NCBI GenBank assembly: GCA_020216845.1
Contig: JAIWNK010000014.1
Span: 1 to 12,947 of the forward strand
Reading direction: 5' to 3'
Origin: Anaerolinea sp.
Lineage (GTDB): Bacteria > Chloroflexota > Anaerolineae > Anaerolineales > Anaerolineaceae
DNA length: 12,947 nucleotides
Shown here: positions 7,594 through 12,947 of the stretch, one piece after another
Numbering within the stretch: the first letter of the stretch is position 1
Layout of the letters: every line of letters begins with the position of its first letter
Program-made: the position numbers and the translations under genes
The notes under the pieces: generated by a model
Seen by the model: only the letters and a program-made list of their open reading frames with translations
What the model was told of the DNA's origin: nothing
The model's database searches: none

Positions 7594-8643
7594 TCACAAA
7601 TTCAACCGCAGCTCAAACACTGGCCGATGTTGTCCAACCGCAAACTTGCGCCAATTGCGCACCGGACGTGCCGCCAAAAAGTCCATTGCTGCCACGTCCT
7701 CCTCTCCAATTGCACCAATCTGCCGCAGCAATTCAATCGCCACAATCGTGCGCGCCCGCTGCCCCTGATCACCATCCGCAATTTTAAATGCAATCCCCAA
7801 TGCTGGGCTGCCGGGCCCCAATGCCCCTGGCATCAAACCAATTCCCTGATACCCCTCCGCTCCTGCTTTTGCCACAATCCGTCCTGCACCACGTTGCATC
7901 ACAAGCGTATCAAAACGTTCCGGCCCAGCCACCATATCAGGATGTTGCGTCATTGCCCGCACGATCTTTCGGCAAGCCGCCGCCCTGCCATCCGCCAGGC
8001 CAATCGGGTCGCACAAACGCGCATAAGCCAAAGCCACATTGCGCAAAGGCGCCGCAAACACCGGCGCAGAACAGCCATCCATACCAATAGCCAACTTCTC
8101 CACCGGATAATCACACATCTCCGCAAAAGTGCGAAAAATTGTCTGTTGGACAGGATGCTGCGGATTGATGTAATCCTCCGTCGGCAACCCACGCAACTGA
8201 CACTGTGCCAACATGCCACTATGCTTGCCGGAACAATTGTTACGGTTTGGGGTCGGCACTTCACCCGTGCGCATCATCTCCCGTGCGCGCGGTTCATAAT
8301 AAGGATAATGCGCCCCACACAACAATTGGTTTTCCGTAACACCGATCTTTTTCTGAATGCTGGCAGCTACCTGCACATGATCGTCTGTACCGGAATGCGA
8401 AGCGCACGTCAAGGCCAGTTCGCGTTCGGTCAACCCAAAATGCTCCACCCCGCCCATTTCCACCAATGGCAAAGTCTGAAAGGGCTTGGCCGAAGAACGC
8501 GGATACATAAACAAATCCGCATCCCCAACACTCGCAACCAACCTTCCGGTTGCATCCACAACCGCAATCGAACCAAAATGCAGCGATTCAACCACATCGC
8601 CACGCGTTACCTCAAGCAAAGGAACATGCAATGGATACGTCAT
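7594..8643 (-). CDS. Asparaginase_II family (Rhizobium etli AnsA-type) L-asparaginase
   Basis: The protein has 349 residues and should hydrolyse L-asparagine to aspartate and ammonia. It belongs to the Asparaginase_II family, which is unrelated to the classical E. coli enzymes. The expected active-site features are visible: RSSAKPFQ at 49-56 supplies the serine and lysine nucleophile pair (Ser50, Lys53). NNCSGKHSGM (135-144) supplies Cys137 and Lys140, and GMDGCSAP (187-194) supplies Cys191. These cysteines and the lysine match the metal-binding set of the R. etli enzyme with a constant offset of about two residues. There is no signal peptide, so it is probably cytoplasmic. The ATG at 8643 has GAGG 5 bases upstream. 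It lies 35 bp after the metallo-beta-lactamase-fold gene and one base before nth. Its link to those neighbours is not obvious. Confidence 0.92.
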   Translation of the reverse strand: MTYPLHVPLLEVTRGDVVESLHFGSIAVVDATGRLVASVGDADLFMYPRSSAKPFQTLPLVEMGGVEHFGLTERELALTCASHSGTDDHVQVAASIQKKIGVTENQLLCGAHYPYYEPRAREMMRTGEVPTPNRNNCSGKHSGMLAQCQLRGLPTEDYINPQHPVQQTIFRTFAEMCDYPVEKLAIGMDGCSAPVFAAPLRNVALAYARLCDPIGLADGRAAACRKIVRAMTQHPDMVAGPERFDTLVMQRGAGRIVAKAGAEGYQGIGLMPGALGPGSPALGIAFKIADGDQGQRARTIVAIELLRQIGAIGEEDVAAMDFLAARPVRNWRKFAVGQHRPVFELRLNL

Positions 8644-8678
8644 TTTTCCTCTTTTCTCAATCTCTCATCAGATCTGTG

Positions 8679-9542
8679 CTACTCTTCGACTTCCACACTC
8701 GAAGGGCGATACTTCCGCAAGTAATATTGATACAAGCCCCACCGCAAGCGATTGCGAAACAGTTGTTCACGTCCATTAACAGGCTCAAAATCTTGCAGCA
8801 ACTGATCGGCAAGCTCCATTACCATCCCCGCCGCTTCCTTTTGCTCAGCGAATTCCGCCACCATCTTCCGCACTTTTTGCAGCCACGACAATTGTGCCTG
8901 CACCTGCGAGCGAGCAATCAACCCCCCGCGTCCACTGACCAACAACATGCTTTGATAAGGCTCTGCCAGCAGCTGCTCCAAAAGCTCCATCCAAGCCGAA
9001 AGATCCGCATTCGCCAAAAACGGCGGCTGCCCAAGCACTACGGCATCTCCAACAAACACAACCCCCGCTTCAGGCAACGAAGCCCAAATCGCACCACTCG
9101 AAGGCCCCGGGCGATGTTCTAATAGCATGGAACCTTCGCCCCCATCGCCATGAATCTGCATGTGCTGATTAAATGTAATATCCGGCGGTGCCCAACGAAT
9201 GCTCCCCAAACTGGCATACGATTCCCATTCCGCACCGGTTTCAGCATTCTGAGCCTTGAACATTGCCGAGCGAGTGCGAAACACCTGTGCCATGTTCTCG
9301 TGCCCAATCACGGTGCATTCCATTGCCCGCGCCCCCAACGTCCGATCATGATGCGCATCCAAATTGACCAGCAAACGCTCCCCGCTGCCCATCAAATTAG
9401 AAAGAGCTGCCCGCCACGAGCGCACATCCTCTGTCCGAAACGGCGCATCCAACAAGGTCATCCCACGCGCAGACACAACCGCCCCCACCGTCACCCCCGG
9501 ATATCCGGTCTCGATAAATACATTTGCTGCAACTTCTTGCAT
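8679..9542 (-). CDS. Metallo-beta-lactamase-fold protein with degenerate metal site
   Basis: This 287-residue protein follows the metallo-beta-lactamase fold over about residues 5-210, but its metal-site motifs are altered. The canonical THxHxDH motif appears as LDAHHDR at 61-67: the first and last histidines are Asp62 and Arg67, while His64 and Asp66 remain. The third-motif histidine is present (His143 in EHRPGPSSG), as is the bridging aspartate (Asp166 in FVGDAV). The final histidine, usually in a GHG-like turn, is Arg205 in VSGRGG. The protein may therefore bind one metal, an unusual pair, or none. Residues 210-287 form a helical tail I do not recognise. The ATG at 9542 has GAGGA about 12 bases upstream and lies 14 bp after the histidine kinase stop. 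Fold is likely; enzymatic activity is uncertain. Confidence 0.72.
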   Translation of the reverse strand: MQEVAANVFIETGYPGVTVGAVVSARGMTLLDAPFRTEDVRSWRAALSNLMGSGERLLVNLDAHHDRTLGARAMECTVIGHENMAQVFRTRSAMFKAQNAETGAEWESYASLGSIRWAPPDITFNQHMQIHGDGGEGSMLLEHRPGPSSGAIWASLPEAGVVFVGDAVVLGQPPFLANADLSAWMELLEQLLAEPYQSMLLVSGRGGLIARSQVQAQLSWLQKVRKMVAEFAEQKEAAGMVMELADQLLQDFEPVNGREQLFRNRLRWGLYQYYLRKYRPSSVEVEE

Positions 9543-9556
9543 AATAAAAGAATTCC

Positions 9557-11158
9557 TCAGCTCAAATCAGATTGATGGTCACTCGCTGTCACAGAAGACT
9601 GCAACACAACCGGCAAGTCAAAGCAAAAACGACTGCCTCCGCCGGGGTCACCATCCACCCAAATTTTACCACCATGTGCATGAACTGCCAGACGGCAAAA
9701 CGCCAAACCAAGTCCAAGCCCCTTGCTTGCCCGTGTACCCGGCAATCGCACAAACTTCTCAAAGATCATCTCGCGCGCTTCCACCGGAATGCCCGGCCCC
9801 TGATCAATCACACAAAACCGAATCCCGACCTCATCCGTCTCAGCAGAAATGCCAATTTGACTGCCACTTGGGCTATACTTCGCCGCATTTTCAAGCAAGT
9901 TAATCAACACCCGCCGGATCATATCAGCATCAATCATCAACTCAGGCAAATCATCCCGCACCGAGCACACAACCTCTTGATGCTTATTTTCCAGGTATGG
10001 CTTCACTGCCTCCACCGCCTCGCGCGCCAAAGCAGAGGGCAAAACCGAATTCTGACAGGTAATTGCCTGACCGGCTTCCAAACGGTTGATATCCAACAAA
10101 GAATTAATCAAGCGTTGCAAACGCTCGGTCGAACGGCGGGCAATATCAAAAACCGAAGACAGCGCCGCATCTTGCTCCAACGGCAACATGCCACTCAGCA
10201 CATCCAACCCGGAAACGATATTCGCAAGCGGCGAACGCAAATCATGATAAATCATCGCCGCCAAATCATCGCGCATCCGATCCAACTCCTTGCGTTCCGA
10301 AATATCCCGCAAAATCCATTGCAAGGCTTCTGAACCGCTATACTCAATTTGACGAACATACACCTCAATCGGACGTTCCAGCTCACCCTGATGCAGCACT
10401 GTCTCATAATTCACCTGTCGTCCGCCCAACAGGCCAACAAAATGTTGCCCCAACCGATCCCAACGCATCTCAAATAGCTCCATAATCGGCTGATCCAACA
10501 ACTGCTCATGCGAACGAACCGTATAACGCTCCGCCTGACGATTTGCATCCAAAATCACCCCTTGCCAAGAAGTAATCAGAATTGGATCCATACTATCTTC
10601 AAACAATTCCTGATAGCGCCGATGTGCCACTTGTAGTGAAGCATATAACTGCGCATTGCGAATCGCAATCCCAGCAATATCGGAAATACCTCCCACCAAT
10701 GCCATATGCTCTTCCGTAAAAAAGCCCGGCACGGGATGGACGATTGTCAAAATTCCCACCAACTGTTGACTGGCAAACAAGGGCGCACAGATGGCCGATT
10801 TTGGCCCCGACTGATCTGCCTCGTCATCGGGGCGGCGCAGCCAACGCGCATCGCAACTCGTATCCGCAATCCACACAGGCTCGCGCGTGCGCATCACCCA
10901 CCCTGCCAAACCAGAAGACAAAACCTCTTGCAAGCGAACAAACACATAAGGCTGCGGTGCATCACCATATACAATCGCCGCATCCACCGGCTGCCCGTTC
11001 TCATCCACCACAATCAAACTAGCTCGCTCAGCATTGACACTATCCACCGACAGGCGCAGCACGCGCGTCAACACCGTACGTAGGTCAAGAGTCGTAGCCA
11101 ACTCACGACTAATGCGCAACAACAGACCCAGGGAAGCCCGTGTTTGATCGTTTTCCAT
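9557..11158 (-). CDS. Soluble GAF-PAS sensor histidine kinase
   Basis: The product has 533 residues and no transmembrane segment, so it should sense a cytoplasmic signal and autophosphorylate. A GAF domain spans about 18-173. A PAS domain spans about 180-290 and ends in LQWILRDISERKE, a usual PAS/PAC exit. The HisKA helix carries the phospho-acceptor His305 in YHDLRSPLANI. The ATPase domain has an N box with Asn424 (NLLENAAKY), a G1 box with Asp452 (DQGPGIP), an F box (IFEKF) and a G2 box at 480-486. No receiver domain is fused and no response regulator gene is in the window. I chose the ATG at 11158 because AAGGGG lies 5 bases upstream. A GTG 12 codons earlier has no ribosome site. It heads a minus-strand cluster with the metallo-beta-lactamase-fold, asparaginase and nth genes. 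Confidence 0.93.
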   Translation of the reverse strand: MENDQTRASLGLLLRISRELATTLDLRTVLTRVLRLSVDSVNAERASLIVVDENGQPVDAAIVYGDAPQPYVFVRLQEVLSSGLAGWVMRTREPVWIADTSCDARWLRRPDDEADQSGPKSAICAPLFASQQLVGILTIVHPVPGFFTEEHMALVGGISDIAGIAIRNAQLYASLQVAHRRYQELFEDSMDPILITSWQGVILDANRQAERYTVRSHEQLLDQPIMELFEMRWDRLGQHFVGLLGGRQVNYETVLHQGELERPIEVYVRQIEYSGSEALQWILRDISERKELDRMRDDLAAMIYHDLRSPLANIVSGLDVLSGMLPLEQDAALSSVFDIARRSTERLQRLINSLLDINRLEAGQAITCQNSVLPSALAREAVEAVKPYLENKHQEVVCSVRDDLPELMIDADMIRRVLINLLENAAKYSPSGSQIGISAETDEVGIRFCVIDQGPGIPVEAREMIFEKFVRLPGTRASKGLGLGLAFCRLAVHAHGGKIWVDGDPGGGSRFCFDLPVVLQSSVTASDHQSDLS

Positions 11159-11170
11159 CCCAACCCCTTT

Positions 11171-11212
11171 CTTACCAGCTTGATTTGAAAACACTTACCT
11201 TTATAGCTTACC
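11171..11212 (-). repeat. Three GGTAAG repeats in the histidine kinase leader
   Basis: CTTACC occurs on the plus strand at 11171-11176, 11194-11199 and 11207-11212, reading GGTAAG toward the kinase gene. The cluster lies 13-54 bases before the kinase start codon. Short repeats at such density could be regulator sites, but six-base repeats also arise by chance. Confidence 0.25.
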
Positions 11213-11247
11213 AAAAAACAAGCGTTTCGGATAGGGTCTTTTCGTAA

Positions 11248-11277
11248 TTTCTACCCCAAACATTCCTAAAACTTCAA
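11248..11277 (-). promoter_or_regulatory. Possible promoter for the histidine kinase operon
   Basis: On the minus strand TTGAAG (11272-11277) and TAGAAA (11248-11253) are separated by 18 bp and each match consensus at four of six positions. This element would overlap the oppositely oriented promoter of the transporter operon. A TATAAA closer to the gene (11199-11204) lacks a -35 partner. Confidence 0.3.
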
Positions 11278-11292
11278 CTCATCCAGTATAAT
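11264..11292 (+). promoter_or_regulatory. Sigma70-type promoter for the small TM protein/transporter operon
   Basis: A perfect -10 hexamer, TATAAT, lies at 11287-11292. A weak -35, TTCCTA (11264-11269, three of six matches), lies 17 bp upstream. Transcription would start near 11299, about 28 bases before the ATG at 11327. This rules out the in-frame ATG at 11291, which lies inside the -10 element. Confidence 0.6.
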
Positions 11293-11326
11293 GAAGACAT
11301 ACCCTCTGCCTTCAGGAGATTTTTCC

Positions 11327-11500
11327 ATGTCTAAGAAAAAGAAGAATACCTCCACCCAGCACCTCAGCAAAAAACCAGCACCCGCAAAAGCTTCGTTCAA
11401 GCTTAGCGAAGATTGGTTATCGCTGCTGATTGCTTTTGTCATTTTTTTACTTTCCGCCATTGGCGTATTGGGCAAGAACGGCATTAACATCACCTTTTAG
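11327..11500 (+). CDS. 57-residue single-TM protein, possible split N-terminus of the YeiH-type transporter
   Basis: This small protein has a Lys-rich N-terminus (MSKKKKN), a charged linker, SEDW at 27-30 and one hydrophobic segment at about 31-49, so it should be a membrane protein with a basic cytoplasmic tail. AGGAG lies 8 bases before the ATG at 11327. The stop is TAG at 11498-11500. The next gene starts 9 bases later in the same reading frame. From memory, longer members of the UPF0324/YeiH family begin with an 'EDW' motif followed by an extra membrane helix, which this protein resembles. It may therefore be a detached N-terminal helix of the transporter. Gene reality is well supported by promoter, ribosome site and spacing; the role is inference. 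Confidence 0.75.
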   Translation: MSKKKKNTSTQHLSKKPAPAKASFKLSEDWLSLLIAFVIFLLSAIGVLGKNGINITF

Positions 11501-11512
11501 GAGTCGAACATG
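11498..11512 (+). promoter_or_regulatory. Stop codon embedded in the transporter's ribosome site
   Basis: The TAG stop of the small protein overlaps the AGGAG ribosome site (11499-11503), which lies 6 bases before the transporter ATG at 11510. Ribosomes finishing the first gene would be positioned to start the second. The two frames are identical, so amber readthrough would instead yield one fused protein. Confidence 0.7.
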
Positions 11513-12574
11513 CGCAAATTCACCCTCCCCCGCTGGGCACAAATCCTACTTGGTCTGTTATTGACCCTCCTGCTTGGCCTGTTGGCCTGGTGGATCACCG
11601 GAAAAGTTTACAAAACCAACCTGCCGCTCGGCATTCCTGGCAAAGTGTTGGAATATCCGCTATGGGCAGCCCTGGCCGGGCTGCTTGGCAATGCCCTCTT
11701 GCGTCTCACACGTCAGCACGAGACCCTGCGCGCTGGCATTCGCACCGAGCTCTTCCTTAAAGTCGGGCTCATCTTGCTTGGCGCCGGCATCAACATCAAG
11801 CTACTTGCCACAGCTGCCGCCGGTGCCATCTTACAAGCTGCCGTCATGATTAGCAGTGTCTTTTTCTTCAGCTGGTGGCTGGCCGGCAAATTCAAACTCG
11901 ATGAGCGTCTGCGCGCCGTCATGTCCACAGCAGTTTCTGTGTGCGGTGTCTCTGCTGCCATTGCCGCGGCTGGCTCCGTTTCAGCAAAAAAAGAACAAGT
12001 TACCTATGTCACAACCCTGGTCATCCTGGTTGCTCTGCCCATGATGGTGCTCATGCCCATCCTGGCCAACACCTTGGGATTAAGCGAAACGGTTGCCGGG
12101 GCCTGGTTTGGCGGCAACATTGATACCACTGCCGCCGTCATTGGCGCCGGCACCATTTACGGCGAAACAGCTCAGCAAATTGCTGGCATCATCAAAAACA
12201 CCCAAAACGCCGCTATTGGCCTGGTTGCTTTTCTGCTCGCAATCTATTTTGCCAGTCGCGACCCTGCTAGCAAAGGCCGTCCGTCGGCGCGCCTCGTCTG
12301 GCAACGTTTTCCAAAATTCGTACTTGGCTTTGTCCTTGCCTCCATCCTCTATGCCCTTGGCTGGATTGATGGTGGAAAGGGCACTGTCATTGCCGCCATC
12401 AAAGATTGGGCTTTCACCCTGGCATTCGTTTCCATGGGGCTTGAACTCTCCATCACCCAAATGCGTCAGATGGGCTGGAAACCGGTCATCGTCTTCGCCC
12501 TTGTCACCATCTTCAACACATTGCTGGCCCTAGGCGTTTCTTACGTCATTTTCACATACCTGCTGCCGCTCTAA
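11510..12574 (+). CDS. YeiH/UPF0324 family putative transporter
   Basis: The product has 354 residues with about 9-10 membrane helices and belongs to the UPF0324 family, often annotated as putative sulfate exporters on limited evidence. Family landmarks are STAVSVCGVSAAIAA (139-153), corresponding to the GSSICGAAAVLA region of E. coli YeiH, and GAWFGGNIDTTAAVIGAG (197-214). In the latter, E. coli YeiH has a His-Glu pair where this protein has Asp-Thr. The C-terminal FVSMGLELSITQMRQMGWKP region also fits. Translation should be coupled to the 57-codon gene upstream, whose stop overlaps this gene's ribosome site. A hairpin lies about 20 bp after the stop. Family membership is firm; the transported substrate is not known from the sequence. 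Confidence 0.9.
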   Translation: MRKFTLPRWAQILLGLLLTLLLGLLAWWITGKVYKTNLPLGIPGKVLEYPLWAALAGLLGNALLRLTRQHETLRAGIRTELFLKVGLILLGAGINIKLLATAAAGAILQAAVMISSVFFFSWWLAGKFKLDERLRAVMSTAVSVCGVSAAIAAAGSVSAKKEQVTYVTTLVILVALPMMVLMPILANTLGLSETVAGAWFGGNIDTTAAVIGAGTIYGETAQQIAGIIKNTQNAAIGLVAFLLAIYFASRDPASKGRPSARLVWQRFPKFVLGFVLASILYALGWIDGGKGTVIAAIKDWAFTLAFVSMGLELSITQMRQMGWKPVIVFALVTIFNTLLALGVSYVIFTYLLPL

Positions 12575-12594
12575 CATCATTCCCATCCAGATCA

Positions 12595-12626
12595 ACACAA
12601 GGTGCCTTACGGCACCTTGTGTCATT
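12595..12626 (+). terminator. Hairpin after the transporter gene, probable terminator
   Basis: A perfect 12-bp stem (ACACAAGGTGCC at 12595-12606, complement at 12611-12622) has a 4-base TTAC loop and starts 20 bases after the transporter stop. Only three T follow on the plus strand, so it may terminate inefficiently or act mainly as a 3'-end stabiliser. There is no T run on the other strand. Confidence 0.6.
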
Positions 12627-12744
12627 TAAAAAACATCCTATGCGTCCAAGCTTGCAAAACTGTTAATAGATTGGATGGCACAAGTTATCATTCTCATATA
12701 AAATTGAAGAGGTATTAATAGAGTGCAGCATAGCATAAAAATGC

Positions 12745-12773
12745 TTGACAAACAGCCTCTATTTTGCTACCAT
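12745..12773 (+). promoter_or_regulatory. Sigma70-type promoter for the right-edge gene
   Basis: A perfect -35 hexamer, TTGACA (12745-12750), is followed after 17 bp by TACCAT (12768-12773), four of six matches to the -10 consensus. Transcription would start near 12780, giving a leader of about 67 bases. I see nothing else specific in the AT-rich 12627-12744 stretch. Confidence 0.5.
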
Positions 12774-12846
12774 TATTTTGTTACATCGTTTATACAAGAC
12801 GCTACCACCCGCCGACCACCTGTTTTGAAAAAAGGTATCCCCCCGT

Positions 12847-12947
12847 ATGACTCCTACAGAAAAAACCAAAGAACAACTGCTCGCCGAGCTGGAACAGACT
12901 CAACAGCGTCTTAGCGAAACGGAAGCAAAACTACACCGCCTCTCGTA
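12847..12947 (+). CDS. N-terminus of a coiled-coil protein (3' end outside window)
   Basis: An ATG at 12847 opens a frame to the right edge, giving 33 complete codons. An in-frame TGA at 12826-12828 sets the upstream limit. AAAGG lies about 11 bases upstream, a weak ribosome site. The visible residues, MTPTEKTKEQLLAELEQTQQ and onward, form a charged heptad-like helix (Leu, Glu, Gln and Lys rich). Such coiled coils commonly precede PAS or GAF domains in signalling proteins, including histidine kinases and diguanylate cyclases, but no domain is visible here. That it is a signalling protein is only a guess. Confidence 0.6.
   Translation, partial: MTPTEKTKEQLLAELEQTQQRLSETEAKLHRLS

Noticed and set aside
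7026..7787. Plus-strand open frame (253 codons) opposite nth and the asparaginase 3' end
   Set aside because: It spans two verified minus-strand genes and has shadow-frame composition without domain motifs.
7627..8724. Long plus-strand open frame (365 codons) opposite the asparaginase gene
   Set aside because: It lies antisense to a gene with all its active-site motifs, has an Arg/His/Gln-rich composition typical of a shadow frame, and shows no recognisable domain.
9572..10333. Plus-strand open frame (253 codons) opposite the histidine kinase
   Set aside because: It is antisense to the conserved HisKA and ATPase region, and its composition reflects the opposite strand's codon use.
11159..11194. 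Upstream GTG start for the histidine kinase, adding 12 residues
   Set aside because: The ATG at 11158 has a well-placed AAGGGG ribosome site, while the GTG has none and would add residues not expected before the GAF domain.
11291..11326. Earlier ATG for the small TM protein at 11291
   Set aside because: It falls inside the TATAAT element, so it would not be present in the transcript, and it has no ribosome site.
1..12947. Search for CRISPR arrays, transposases, integrases, toxin-antitoxin pairs, tRNAs and defence genes
   Set aside because: No regularly spaced direct repeats, inverted-repeat-bounded elements, tRNA-like cloverleaf or matching protein families were seen. The degenerate metallo-beta-lactamase and orphan kinase are not enough to claim a defence system.

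Overview
The window looks like chromosomal DNA of an environmental bacterium, most likely a member of the Chloroflexota (Anaerolineae-like). This rests on the gene families (a three-domain Eis-like acetyltransferase, an FmdB zinc ribbon with a long tail, an M55 peptidase, a GT-C-like membrane protein, an Asparaginase_II enzyme) and their protein texture. No rRNA or marker gene confirms it. I see no tRNA, rRNA, CRISPR array, transposase or prophage gene. Coding density is high, and no gene-free stretch exceeds about 270 bases.

Left block, 1-3424, minus strand: an FmdB-family zinc ribbon protein, an Eis-like GNAT acetyltransferase, and a DUF4173 membrane protein whose 3' end is cut off by the window edge. 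A strong hairpin terminator lies between fmdB and the acetyltransferase. A repeat-rich 162-bp gap separates the acetyltransferase from the DUF4173 gene.

Second block, 3576-6939, plus strand: an M55 (DppA-type) D-aminopeptidase, a Nudix hydrolase and a large multi-pass membrane protein resembling GT-C glycosyltransferases. Gaps of 15-16 bp suggest one operon. It diverges from fmdB and ends with a 28-bp tail-to-tail overlap with the next block.

Third block, 6912-11158, minus strand: GAF-PAS histidine kinase, metallo-beta-lactamase-fold protein with several metal ligands replaced, Asparaginase_II-type asparaginase, endonuclease III. The genes are 14, 35 and 1 bp apart, so they are probably co-transcribed. 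No response regulator is present.

Fourth block, 11327-12574, plus strand: a 57-codon single-TM protein followed by a YeiH/UPF0324 transporter. Both lie in the same reading frame, separated only by one amber codon and three sense codons. They look like a split version of a longer transporter. A hairpin follows, then a clear sigma70-type promoter and the first 33 codons of a coiled-coil protein running off the right edge.

No obviously new multi-gene system (defence, mobile or biosynthetic) is visible. The best leads are the in-frame amber junction in the transporter, the degenerate metallo-beta-lactamase encoded next to an orphan kinase, and the iterated repeats upstream of the DUF4173 gene.
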